The position numbers and the translations under genes are program-made. The notes below the pieces were generated by a model. It did not search any database, was not told the DNA's origin, and was given only the letters and a program-made list of their open reading frames with translations. From assembly GCA_000231825.2 (NCBI GenBank), contig JH720354.1, positions 224,965 through 288,964 on the forward strand: 64,000 nucleotides of DNA, read 5' to 3'. This DNA comes from Tetrahymena elliotti 4EA (Eukaryota > Ciliophora > Oligohymenophorea > Hymenostomatida > Tetrahymenidae). Of this stretch, positions 51,646 through 64,000 are shown in pieces; position 1 is the first letter of the stretch; each line of letters begins with the position of its first letter.

Positions 51646-54069
51646 ATGGACACAGAATTAACAGCCTCTTCGATATTTAATGATCCTGCCCTCCTTATGT
51701 TTATGTAAACATTAGAATAAGTTACCCAATAGCAATAATAGAACACCTTGTCCAGTGCAGGTTAAGCTAATCAACAAGGATAATAAACATAATAGTAGCT
51801 ACAATCTTAGCAAACAAATGCTTCTTCTGCAGCAACTCTCGAATAGATTCTGCAACAAGTTAGCATTTTGCAAGCCTTTTAAGAGTTAGCAAGCCAATAA
51901 AATGCAGGCAATGTCCTTGATTCCATGATGATTCAAGAAGACGATTAAGAAGATGAAGCTATCTCTGATTAGAATACAGTTCAGTAGCATTTATAGCATC
52001 AAGCTAATAATTCTTTTTTCTCTTCAAAGAGAGCTCATTCTCCTGCCATTAATTCTTTATAAACCTTCAATTCATAGCAAAATTACAGCAGCAATAACAA
52101 CAAAGAAGAATAAAAAGTATTCCAAAATTCCCACCTTCTTCATGTAGGTGACTCTAAGTTTGATAAGTTAAATTCTGTGTAAAATAACGGGATAAAGAAT
52201 ACTATTTTATCTTCACCTTCACTCACTTCAGTGAATCTTTCTCTTAACCAAGAAAACAACCAATAGAACTTATTATAATTATAATAATAAACTTCCCAAA
52301 AAGGAAGGTCCAAAAAAGAGACTTCATGTTCTACCATACGTATTAAGTAAGCATCAGCTTCCTCTCAGCTTGTAGATGCTCCTGCTACCCCTTCATAGCT
52401 ACCCATCATCCCTGAGATTATTATTCCATCCGCCACCTCCTCTAATATTAATTCTAAGAATACCATTAATAATTCTAATTTTAATTAACCTAATAACAAT
52501 AATAATCTTAATTTAGACCTTGAATCTTTCAATTTAGCAAATGATATGAATACTTCAGCTCCCAGCAACGGTGTTTCAGATGAAATGTAATTACTCAGTC
52601 TTCTCTCATCCTGCTTACCTGTAGATTAAATTGTTTAACTAGCACTTTCTGGTGCAGGTACTAGCTCAAATTAAGATCCTAGCTAAACAGCTGCTGCAGC
52701 TGCCGCTTTAGCCCTGCTTCTTAGCAACAACAATTCTAATATTAATAATAGCAACCAAGGATTTGTAGATCAAAATAACAATGATAGTGGAGATGAAAAT
52801 AATTAAAACTAAATCTATTCTAAGTACTCACATTTGATGAATACTCCCACATCTTCTAACATGTATAACAGTAACAATAAAACAGCTCTTAACACATCAA
52901 ATGGTACTTAAAAAACTCAATAGTCTAAGATCCTTAGTGGTGCAAGCTCAGCAAATCATTAAAATTCTAACACAAATTTATTCTAAAACATCACTACTAA
53001 TTTGAGTAGCTTCTTTGAAATGAATGGATTCAATTCTGGTGAAAAGAAATCTTAATCTCCTTCTTACTCTCGTTAGACTTCCACATTTATTCCCCATATT
53101 ATCTCCCATAACAATCAAGGAAATAATAACAACTCCCAATAGCAATAGCTCCCAGCATAGTAGCTTAATTTCTCTCAAATAGGAAGCATGTTCAATTAAA
53201 TTGATCCTACCGCTCTCAGTTTCCAAGCCTTATTAGCTCAACACAATGGTATAGATACACCTGAAGCTATTCGCCTTCGTGAATAAAAGCGTCTTGAAAG
53301 ACAGCTCAAAATCGAAAGATATAAAAACAAAAGAAGAAACTGGATTCGTAAAATTTCATATGACTGTCGCAAACGTGTTGCTGATTCTCGTTTAAGAATT
53401 AAGGGAAGATTTATCTCCAAGAAAGATAGTGAAAAGCTCAAAGAAAAGGGTGATGACTCCTGCCAATAAAATGAAAACACTATGGCCTTAGAACAAACTT
53501 CATAAAACGAATCCAACAAACAAGAATATGCTGATAATAATGAATAAAAATAATACTATGAAGAAAACATGAACTTATACCAACAAGATTTAATTTAATA
53601 GCAATAGAATGTGTAGCATAATCCTGAAGTTGTAGAATTTGAAGAAGCTAATCTCATTTCTCAAAAGGGTTTTGAAATTTAAAATCCTGCTTCATAATCC
53701 AACATAGATAACAACTAAAACCCTACCGAAGAGATTAACAACACAAACATTTGTGACTTAACTTGTGCAGCAGCTATGAATCCTGGCAGCATCTAAAATT
53801 TAATGAAACCTGATGTGATGGAAAAAGTAAAGCAAAGAATTACAGATAAGAAACCTCTCTTCTCTCTAATCTCTTCTGAATCCAATCGTTTCATTTAAGA
53901 AATCTAAAATTAATCTTCATCTTCTACCACCTCTTCATCTACTAATACATCTACTTCCTTAACAAAAAATCCCCTTATTAATGCTGAAAATATGAAAGTT
54001 AGCTCATCTAAAATCAACTTAGACTAGCTCAAATCATTAAAATAAGAATAGAAAATGATCGAGGCTTGA
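51646..54069 (+). CDS. CCT-motif protein with Gln/Asn/Ser-rich flanks, 807 aa
   Basis: A single-exon gene with TAA/TAG as Gln, ending at TGA 54067-54069. It is clearly less AT-rich than its flanks. The N-terminal roughly 540 residues are Gln-, Asn- and Ser-rich with a short alanine run and acidic clusters, typical of activation or disordered regions. Residues about 542-592 form a basic CCT-like motif: RLERQLKIERYKNKRR, then a KISYDCRKRVADSR core and a KGRF end, matching the plant CONSTANS/TOC1 CCT pattern (R.L.RY..KR...KI.Y..RK..A..R.R.KGRF). CCT domains carry a nuclear localisation signal and bind DNA with NF-Y partners. No B-box or receiver domain is present. I infer a nuclear transcription regulator. 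The C-terminal roughly 215 residues are Gln/Asn/Ser-rich and unrecognised. Confidence 0.85.
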
Positions 54070-57000
54070 AGTGATTTACAAATAATATAAAACTTCTAAC
54101 ACAAACCATCTCACTATTTTAAGAAAAAATATTATTTTTTATACCAAAATTTGCTTCGATACCAAATGATTAGATGAGCTATATTAATATTCCACATTCA
54201 AATCTTAGTAAATAAACATATTAATTAAAATAAATGAGAGCTTCATACCTAACTTAGCTTTATATTAAGATTATAATTAATTAAAAGAGCAATTGTGATT
54301 ACTATTCTCAACCAAAAAAAAACACATAATTCTATTGCTTACTAAAAAAAGAAGTATTCTTCAAATACAATTAAAATTAAATAAAAGAAAGGGAGAGAAA
54401 ACAAGTAAATAAAGATAAACATAAATTTAAAGTTGAAAGTAAACCCCATGAGTAAGCAATTAAATAAAGGAAGCTAGTTAAGATAGATAAAAAGATCATT
54501 TTAGCATAAATAGGAAGAGGTAAATAAAAATGAATCAATCCATCTATCTTTCTATCTATCTAAAGAAAAGCATTGAAAGGCCTTGAGTAGAAGATTTGAT
54601 TAATGCATATATCTAAAAAGGACTTTTATCCTGAGATAGGCTTTTAAATTACATAAAACTGTTCTAAGCAAATGGCTCCAAAACATTATAGCATTTCAAA
54701 ATAAAAATTGTTCTAAGAATAGTTAGTTCCAAATTAAATTGTTTGAATGTTTTCATTCGACATAAAAGCGAACACAAAATCAAAACAAGCAAAACCAACC
54801 AAAAAAACAAAACAAAACAATCTCCAAAGCTATTTTGGCTTTGTATTTCTAAAATAATTATTTCTTTTTTAATATAGCTAGCACTTTGCTAAAATCACTA
54901 AAAAAAGCCTTATAAATAAACATCATTAATTCCTTCTTCGAAAAGATATACTACACATTCGTTCGTTCCTAAACACATAAACTGAGATAATCTCTTCCCT
55001 GACTATCTTGCTCTTATAAATAATTTTTAATGGATATATATAGATAGCTCATCAATCTTTGTAGCTAATAACTTATCAAACTAAATCACCTCACTTATTA
55101 AACACTTCAAAAAATAAAAAAAACAACAATAAAATTTACATAAAACTAAATAAAATAAACCTATTTCAATTTGCAAAAACAATATAAAAAATAAAAGAAT
55201 ATAATTTATATTTATATCTTTGTGTATGCCTCAATTATATACATATTTGGTATGAGTAAATTAATCAACTAGAGGATAACGCATTATTTCTCTTTTTCTT
55301 TTACCCATTTATTTATTTTTTCATTTTATAATCAGCCATCCAACCAACTAATCAACCAAGCAAACAAACAAATACAGAAAGAAAATTTTTATTTTAGAAT
55401 AAGTTTTGTATGCTTACAATGTTTATTAGCTTTTTTATTATTTTCAATCTACAAAAAGATAAAATTAATTAAGTAACATAGACAAAGTAGCTGAAATCTT
55501 TGAAAAATAAAAACATCTATTCTAATGTGTAAAAATACTTAAGTATAGTCTTTTTGCATTCATACAATGAGTTTTCCTTAAAAAATTACTTATTTTTTTA
55601 TTATTTTCAAGCAAATTTTCATTATTAGCTAGTATCTATTACTTTTTATCAAATTTTACTTGGCTCAGACATTAATAAATATTAATAAAAGATTGGACTC
55701 TATTTGTTCTTTTCAAGTAATTATTTGCTTTCCAATTGTGACAATTGTGAGTAAATGTGTGAGCCAAAATAAGTTTATTTATTTTAAATGGTCAAAATAA
55801 AATTATTTTTGATTTTTTTTTAAATATTTAAAACTAATAACTAATAATTACATAATTGAAGGAATTCTTTAAATTTATTTGAAATATTTTATTCACACAA
55901 AATGGTTATCTTATTTACTTTAAAAAAATTAAGAAAAATAAAGGATAAGGAGAGTAAAAAAATGAATGCTTAAATAAAAAAAAATTGACTTTTTTATAAA
56001 TTATAATTTTATTTTAGTAGAAATATCTTGTATACATTCTGACCTAATTCTATTAAATATTTTTATTGCTTTAAATTAAAAAGATATATATCTGTTTGTT
56101 TAATTTAAATTTTTAATATTTATTAAAATTTATTTTCATATTTTCAGTCAATTTAAATCTATCATATCTTTCTCATCAATTTTTATGAGCCATTCTTACT
56201 TTTTGTCGTTCATTTATTTTTTCCTTTCTTCTAATTTTTCAATTTAGAAAGAAAAAAAATAAACAATTAAGATTTTGCTTTAAAATACCATAGAGTAAGA
56301 CACTAGTTTCATATAGAAATAAGATAATATAGACAAAATAGATGAAAATACTTAAGAAATAAACAACATTTTGTTTTTATTCTGAACGAATTTTAGGAAT
56401 TTTAGAAAACTATAAATGTTCTTTTCATTTATAAGGATTTACATGTTCATGATTTATAATAACCATTATATAAAGTGAAAAATATTAATTCAAAGTCATT
56501 AATATCTTAATATCTCTTTAATTTATAGAAAATCTTAGCAAAATTGCATACAGATAGCTATGAACATGGGGTGACACAAGCTCAAAACAATTAAAATGTA
56601 TGAAAATTTAAAATTTTTACTTTTTTAAATTCCTTTAAGAAAAGAGGAAATAGAAATATGACAAATATTATTGATTTTTTTAAAAATAAGAATGGGGGTT
56701 AATTGGTTTAGCTTTTATTTTCCTCTATCTTATTTGAATAAAAGAAGCGTTGATATTTAGATAGGTAGGTCTATCTTTATTAGAAAAGAAAAAGTAGATC
56801 CTTTTTTGTTAACAATTTAATCAGGAAAGAGGAAAAAAAGAATGGATAATGTGAAAAACAAAATTTTCCTTCTTAATTTCCTTTTTAATTTTACCCATTC
56901 TTTTCAAAAGGATTGGTTAATTTAGCGCTTCAGATTTTCAAGTAGATCCACATTAATTTCCTTTGTAAATAAAAAATATCTTAGCTAAAAATAATTTAAT

Positions 57001-59343
57001 TTCAAAAACTCTTTTTTATTTTTATAATATATGAGTCTATATGCGTGTTATTTGTCTTCTTTTCAATTTTCACTCAAAAGTGAGAATGAATGCCATTTTT
57101 TCCTTTATATAAATTTGATACCAATTTTTATTATTCATTTTGAATAAATTTACACTTTACATAAATAAATTTACTTCTTTTATTAAACACTATTTAATCC
57201 AATTACTTATCGTCATAATTGAATTATAGAAGTCAATAGTTGAAAAGATATTTTTTTTCTCCTTGCTTATTCAAATAATGAATAGAGTTTTAATAGCTTA
57301 AATATTATTCTTACTGATATCTAAATAAAATTATTAACAAGTTCTAATCTCAACACATAAAAAAATTTCAAATTATATATCCCATCAATTAAATAAATTT
57401 TTATTTCCTTTATTTCAATTTTTAAAGGTAAGTATGTTTTTGTTAGCCACAAGGATTTACATGAATGATAAATACACTAATTATATCTCTCACATAACTG
57501 AAATCTACAAAAGAAAATTAAAAAATAATCATGAATTTTTATTTTTGATGGGACTTATTCAAGAATAATTCTATTTAATTAATGTTTAATAATAATATCT
57601 ATCTATCAATTCAAGCAATGAAAAAATATAATCAAATTTTAAATTTATTTATGACTAGAAATAATCTATCTATTCACATTTCAAACCAAATAAAAATGCT
57701 TTTTTAAATAATCTGCAGATAATTTTTTTGTTTCTAATTACCTTTTATTTTAATAATATGAAGAAAATAGCTAGTATTTAAATAAAAAAATTATTTGAAA
57801 ATTAAAAATGTAAATAAATAAATTATTTCAATAATCATTAAGATAAATTAATTCTTTACAACCTTAAATTACTGGTTTATTATTTTTAAGTATATTTTCA
57901 AAAATAGATTTTAATAATTTAAAAATTTTTTACTCTAAGTTGTCATCACTTTATAGCATAATAAGGAATATTAGATTAGATGAAAATAGATGTTTGTTGA
58001 AAAGCTGCTTTTTAATTCCTAAATGTAAATATTTTCATTAAAACCAGCCAACAAACAAATAAGTATAATATGTGATGTAGATAAAGTGATTTACATCAAA
58101 TTTTGAATATTACAATCTCAATATTATAGATCAATAATAATTATTTATTAAAATTAGAATTTTATGGTAATAAAAGCTTTTCTTAAAAACATCTTAAAAA
58201 TTATTGGTTGAGATTCATTTTTATTATTATTTAAATTTATCACTATTTTTTAGGCTTTAATGAAAAAAAATTTTGTTGTAAACCACACAATATAATTTAT
58301 TTAGCTTTAATATCACAAATAAATTTCATTCTTACTTACACTTTTTAAATCAAATCTACTTTGTCTTCATTTTTTTGGTATTTATTAGAGTCAAATAGTA
58401 TTTTAAAATGCATTTTAAAAGCTCAATGAAGTGGCTGGCTGATAATATTTACTAAAAAATAATTTCATAGAAGATATGTAGAGATTAATTCATACCTGAA
58501 ATCAAATTTTAAATAAAATTAATAGCAAAAATAAATAAATTTTCTGAAGTTTACTTTAACTAGAATTTTAATATTTAACCTTCAAGAAATAATTAGTTTC
58601 TAATTGTATGACATCTTTTTGATATTTAAATATCTGGAATTAATAATTAAACTTCAAAAAATAAACATTAAAAGCTAGTGGCAACCTACCAGTTCATGAA
58701 AAATTAAAATCGTTTAAAAGAAATAAAGTTTTATTAAAAATTTTTTAGAAATTTATGACAATTTAGTTTAGTTCTGATAATAAATAAAACAATAAAATTT
58801 AATAAATATTTGTTAACATCTGAAAAGTTCATTTCTTATTTAACTAAAAACTTAAAATTATTCTTCAAATACATTTGTTTAAATTGGGATATTATTTTAA
58901 ATTGTATTTAATTATTTTAACTTTTTCCTAAAATTTTATAATAATCAAAATCTTATTTATTTTATACCTAATTGAATTTTTTTTCAAACAAAGTACATAA
59001 AATATGATCCTACTTTTTTAATCAATTTGGAATTTTATCAACAAAGTTTTTTAAAAAGTAAATATTTTGATTTTAAAATAAACAAAAAAATGTCAATAAA
59101 TGAACTAAGTTAATGAAGATTGAATAGTTAGTTTTATAGTGTAGATACTAAAATATAATATACAATATCAAATTGAACAAAAGGAATTGATCAATTAGGC
59201 AATTTATAGTGATGAAAGAATATATACAATTAGATTTATATGATGAAATAATAATTTTTATATAATATTTTAAAGAAGATAAGTAATTACTAGCTATCTT
59301 AAATTCTTAATAGTTTTTTTATCTGGACAGATTTAATTTTGTT
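54070..59343. other. Intergenic, AT-rich
   Basis: About 5.3 kb between the 3' ends of two convergent genes (the CCT protein and the kinase). It contains microsatellites (ATCT near 54545-54560, AAAC near 54785-54820). No gene, RNA or mobile element was recognised. Confidence 0.55.
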
Positions 59344-62151
59344 TCACTACTATTAGAAAGCAATTTATTAGGGTTGTTATTGTAATCCAAAGCCTTAATA
59401 AAATCCTCCATTTATTGGTTACTATAAAAATCCTTTTGTTTAAATAAAATATTAATGTTATCTTTTATTTGAGAAAATATTTTTACCTTGAGGAGAAGCA
59501 CCTCCAAATTGTTACTATGCTTAAACATATTATTAAGGAATGTATTACTATTATTAAATAGGTAATTAACCATTCAAACTATATCCTTAATTATTTCCAT
59601 TTGCAATTGTTTATGAAGGACTTTATCCACCTACACTTTGATTTTAAAATGTTTCTTAATGTCTCTTATAAGTTTATTAAGATTTTGCTATTGCTTCATT
59701 AACTTTCTTTGTAATGTCAGACTCATTATCAGGTGCAAGTTAACTTTTTAAATAGAATAAATTTATATTTACTAAAAAGTGAATCTAAATAATTTTACGG
59801 TTAAGCTTGTTATTATTACAAGTATAAACCTGGAGTTTATGCTTATAATTATGGAGATTATGCTTGTAATTATGGAGTATTTGCAGATGCTTATAATTAA
59901 GGTGATAATTACTATCCTGATTATTATAATTGAACTTGCTACTGTTAAATCTACATAGGTTATTAAGAGACTAATCTTTAAACTGGGTACTAAATCATTG
60001 ATTACTAAGGAGAACCAAACGAAGCTCCTCCATTTTAGTATTACAAAGTCAAAACTTATTACTAATAAGGAGAATTAGCCATTTACAATGGTATCTATTG
60101 TTGAGAGACTGAAGCATCTTATGCCTAGAAAGCTGTGATAGAACTATTACCTGTCTATGAAAGTGGCTATTAAACAAAAGTTACTACCTAATAATATTTT
60201 ATTTAATTTAAATTTAAAAAACTTATTAATATGTTAAAGTGATTAAAATTACTGAGTTTTATGGTTGAAATTATTAATTTTATTGCTATTATTAGACTTG
60301 CTAAGGTAATTATGATACTAATTAAGATCCAGGTACCTAAATAATTTGCTATTGAGGTTGTAAGAAAGCTTAGCTCTACTAAAGCTAAACAGGGACCAAA
60401 ATCTTTTATTTAATTTAAATTAGGAAAATTGAAAACATTATTTTTAAGAAGCAAAATTAATTACTGGATTTTAATAAACGACAGAGTTTCTTTGAAGTTG
60501 TTAGTTACTTTAGATACTATTTTAGAAGGGTAAAAGTAAGGCTCTTAAATTGTCAAAAGAAGGGCGAGTATTTTCATCATCAAGAAGCATATCACGAATA
60601 ACATTCACAAAGAAATCACTATACTTAGCTCTGCACTAGTTCAACAATTCTTCAAGAATAGGATGAGATATTTGGTAGTTCTCAAAATCGTAAGCGCACA
60701 AAGGAGGACAAAGAGAAGCTGCCTCTAATAAAGTCATACCCAAAGAATATCTATTATTAATTATTTAATTTTTGATTGTAAAGATTGAAATCGATAAATG
60801 CTATCAATATAATTTTTTTATGCTTTTTAACTGATAAATTTTATTTCTTCTTAAAATTAAAATAATTTTACACATCACTTTTCCAGTGATCATGGAAAGG
60901 CTTGAATTCGCCAACTCCTAATGAACGAACCAAAATAGGAGACAAATAGCATTTTTCACGACGCGAAAGCATTTTATAGTAATTAGAATGATCTGCATGT
61001 AAAATACCATGATCTGCAATTTTAACTTGTCCTTCAGGGGTAAGCAGAATATTAGTAGGACGGATATCTCCATGATATATTTTATTTTTTTCAAAATAAG
61101 AGCAAGCCTATATTAAAGAATCTAATAGGTACCACAATTCTGATTCACTAAAGAATTCCTTTATTAATGATAAAATTTAATCGTTAAAAAATAAAATTTA
61201 TTGCATCAATTAAAATCAAACAATCAATTAAATTTATAACTTTTTATCAAATAAAAAAAATAAATCTAAAATGTGTTAACTAAACTCTTGATAAATACTT
61301 ATCTATTATTAAAAAATAGCTGTTTTTTTTCTTAAACTATTTAAATGAATTTATTTTGGTAATATTTAACTCACATTTACATTAATTGGGTACTTCTATT
61401 AAAACTATTTGCTTGCTTTTATTCAAAAAAATTGCTTTGTTTTTTGTAACAAATATCAAAATAAATTTTATTTGCATGAGTTAAAAAACACCATAGTTTT
61501 TTAAAGTATTTTCTAAAACAAAATTTAATTCAATATTTGATAAAAATGGTTATGAATTTATTTAATTTTAATAAAATATTTTTGCTGAAAAACCTATTAC
61601 TAAACCATTTTCTCTTCTTCTGTTTAACTCTTTTTCTAAGTCGTGGAAATAGTATTCAAAATAAATGGTGATTTTATTAAAGTCACCACAAATGTTATCT
61701 TCATTAGCTTCATGAGCATAGTATAACATCAAAATATTGCGATGTTTTAAGTTCATACGCTATTTACAAGATCTCAAGTAGCTTTAGTATTCTGGAGCAG
61801 AGTTACACATGTGCCCTATTGATATTCAAAAAATGTAGTTAAATTAACTGTAATGTGAATTTTGAGTTTTTAAGTAAAATGAATATTTATTTGCTAAGAA
61901 GGATATCGACTATTAATAATCTAGTATCCGCATTTATTGCTAAGATCATATATTACTTAATCATTTTATATTATTTAGATTTTTGAAAATTATTTACCTC
62001 TTTTGCCAATATATCTTTTTTCCATCTTGTGCTTATAGATGTAAACATCTCCAAATCTCTTATCACTGACTTCTGTTTGGAAATCATACTTGACTTTGAA
62101 TTCACGAATGAATTCGCTTGTTTCTGATGAAGACGATGTTTCGTTTCCCAT
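59344..62151 (-). CDS. Divergent protein kinase with Gln-rich tail, eight exons, about 593 aa
   Basis: Minus-strand exons: 62151-61998, 61815-61601, 61158-60872, 60750-60465, 60384-60253, 60187-59799, 59743-59487 and about 59405-59344 (TGA). All phases agree. The last acceptor may be 59393 instead. The start MGNETSSS is a myristoylation signal. The kinase fold is recognisable from HGDIRPTN (residues 152-159, HRD changed to HGD), ADHG (DFG changed to DHG), SDVYSLG and LLDDENTRPSF. Catalytic Asp and Asn and the metal Asp are kept. No glycine-rich loop is seen and the VAIK lysine is unclear, so activity is uncertain. Residues from about 315 on, spread over small exons, are Gln/Pro/Ser-rich (QLSPQLQA, TPQLQAQSPQLQAQ). 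The antisense strand of this tail gives a misleading Tyr/Cys-rich reading. Confidence 0.75.
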
Positions 62152-63639
62152 TTTAGTTTGTTTACCTTTTTTTTTGATGTGTTTATTTGCTATCTTTAAC
62201 TTTAGAGAGATAATTTTTTGTTTTAAGAATATTAATTTGATAGATTATATTTTATAACCTGATTTGATTGTTAGCAATATTTAAAGTTTTGTGAACAAAT
62301 TTTATCATAAAAAAGTGAAAAGAAACAGCTAATTTTCCTTTATTTTTTTATAAATAAAATTTGTTTTCATTTAAAAATTAATCGCCAATCAATAAATTAA
62401 TCAATCCATTATTTATTCATTTATCTGTTTGCCAATTTAAGTTTTTCATAAAAAATAATAATTAAAGATTTCTGCAAATTCAATTTTATTATTAATGTTC
62501 TCAAGTAAATTTACTAATTCATTACCATTTCATTTTTAACGATATTATTTTTTTTAAATGAAAATAAATAAGCATACTTAACCCAAATTTGAATATCCTC
62601 AAAATTCATACCAAATTAAAATTACAATTTCACAATCTAAAACTTTTAAAGCTACTATCATCATTTTCTTTCTATTAATTAATTTTTCTATTGATTCTTA
62701 CAAAGACTTTATTTTAATAAATTATTGTGTTTATAAAAATTTTATTTCTTGAAACTTTGAAAAAGATAATTAAGTAGATAATAATTACAAAAGCAAAATC
62801 TTTCTTGTTTTTTCTGCTTCTTTTTTTCAAATACAGTGTAATCTTGATAAATGATGAAGAAGATAAATTTAGTTTTTTTCATTTAATTTTTTTTAGTTTG
62901 CAAAGAAATAAAATGTTTAAATAAATAATATTAATCCAAATTTTAATTAAAAAACAAATTATTTTTAAAAATTGATTAAGAAAAACTTTTCATTTAAAAA
63001 TGAAAATTTATAACATTTGTTAATGTTTTAGAGATTAAAAATGAAACTATCAGAAAATGTATATTTATGCAATAGATTAAAATTAAAATTATAAAATAAG
63101 TTAAACAATCGTCAATTAATAAATTTTAATATAATGTTTTAAAAGAATTTTAACTTAAATAATTTTAAATAAATAAAAAAGAAAGAAATTCTGAATAGTA
63201 AGAAATAATACTTAGCTTTAAAATGTTGAAAAATGAAGGGTGTTTAAATTATAATTAATGCAGATAAATTGGATAAAGAAAAAATGTTTAAATTAAAAAT
63301 AGATCTTATTGATTATGTTTGTAAATAAAATAAGCAGATTTTATAAACTAACAACTATTACAACAAACAACAACAATTATAAAAATGTAAAAATAACAAA
63401 ATAATAACAAGAAGATTAATTTAAATTTATAAAATATTATTTGAATATCAATAAATATTATCATGTAATTTGATTTGATTTATTTAATGATTGATAATAC
63501 TGAGACATTCATAAAAAACATTATTTTTTAGCTAATTAAAATTTTTGATTTAGTATTGTTATATTTAATATAATAAGAGTTAACTTCGTGGTTTATTAAT
63601 CGAAATTATACAAGAATTTGAAATATTTATCTCAAAAAA
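62152..63639. promoter_or_regulatory. Divergent intergenic region (kinase / membrane protein)
   Basis: About 1.5 kb separates the start of the minus-strand kinase from the start of the plus-strand membrane protein, so both promoters should lie here. It is almost pure A/T with no motif that I can name. No gene was seen. Confidence 0.4.
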
Positions 63640-64000
63640 ATGGATTATAAATCCAGTAGCTCGGGAAATAAGAATTCTCTGGACTCAGAAAAGTCTTTGT
63701 TTGAAAGAATAGAATAGGAACTAAAAAATGTATTGTTTGGCGTGCTATTTTAACTTCTTAAGGATGTAGAACCTTCTCTTTGGATTGCTCGTTTGCTAAG
63801 TTTTATTCAATTACTGCAAGTCTTATACTTTCCTTTTCATAGAGAACTGAAACATGCATGGTATTATGACTCGATAGCTGATGGAATAGAGCAATTCTTA
63901 AGTTACTTTTAATTAATTTCTTATTTGAAAAACTCAACTTGGACTGCTTACATTTCAGTTTTTTATGTTTGTGTTGCTTTGGTTGTTTTAGTAATAATTG
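63640..64000 (+). CDS. N-terminus of a multi-spanning membrane protein (truncated by window)
   Basis: The ATG at 63640 opens a frame that runs off the window after about 120 codons, with TAG/TAA as Gln. A polar Ser-rich start (about 25 residues) is followed by an amphipathic helix, then hydrophobic segments including ARLLSFIQLLQVLYF and a strong one at the edge (YISVFYVCVALVVLVII). I recall large ciliate proteins with a similar opening followed by several membrane spans and PAS domains (Dictyostelium TmcB-like), but the PAS part would lie outside the window, so this is tentative. The gene is transcribed away from the kinase. Confidence 0.65.

Noticed and set aside
52140..53519. Minus-strand ORFs of 65-93 aa inside the CCT gene
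   Set aside because: Antisense shadows of Ser- and Arg-rich coding sequence.
59344..60420. Tyr/Cys-rich plus-strand reading with about six in-frame TGAs, looking like a decayed or selenoprotein gene
   Set aside because: The opposite strand reads as an in-phase series of small exons encoding a Gln/Pro/Ser-rich tail continuous with the kinase. Antisense of TAA/TTA-rich Gln codons produces Tyr-rich sequence, and the TGA density is what chance predicts.

Overview
The window looks like nuclear DNA from a ciliate close to Tetrahymena. It is extremely A+T-rich. Every convincing reading frame uses TAA and TAG as sense codons, mostly where glutamine fits, and only TGA ends genes. Introns are AT-rich, GT...AG, mostly 50-100 nt with a few of 500-900 nt. 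Proteins carry long Gln/Asn/Ser-rich stretches. Standard-code ORF calls are therefore mostly fragments or shadows, and all gene models here were built by hand with TGA as the only stop. I cannot tell macronuclear from micronuclear DNA. No telomeric C4A2 repeats and no convincing tRNA were seen.

Layout. 1-3.5 kb is gene-poor. 3.5-5.2 kb (+) holds a two-exon protein of unknown function. 5.2-10.8 kb is nearly empty. 10.8-22.9 kb carries four plus-strand loci: a B-box-like/propeller-like protein with a Gln/Asn-rich tail, a probable OB-fold protein, a broken leucine-rich-repeat gene and a six-exon coiled-coil protein. 26.7-29.2 kb (-) is a second B-box-like protein. 26.1-26.5 and 29.9-30.9 kb hold two weak or decayed plus-strand loci. 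33.5-37.0 kb (-) encodes a casein kinase 1 with a giant disordered tail. 39.4-42.3 kb (-) encodes a probably acylated RING-finger protein. 44.9-45.9 kb is a diverged tandem repeat, followed at 46.3-48.0 kb by a decayed Cys-rich surface (immobilization) antigen gene. 51.6-54.1 kb (+) encodes a CCT-motif protein. 59.3-62.2 kb (-) encodes a divergent, probably myristoylated protein kinase with a Gln-rich tail spread over several small exons. 63.6 kb to the edge (+) is the start of a multi-spanning membrane protein.

There is no operon logic. What the genes share is character: signalling or regulatory proteins (two kinases, a RING protein, two B-box-like proteins, a CCT protein), most with Gln/Asn-rich disordered regions, mixed with decayed members of fast-evolving families (LRR, surface antigen). 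No obviously new multi-gene system stands out. The most unusual items are the divergent kinase, the acylated RING protein, the CCT protein, the surface-antigen relic beside its upstream tandem repeat, and a short ORF with one in-frame TGA.
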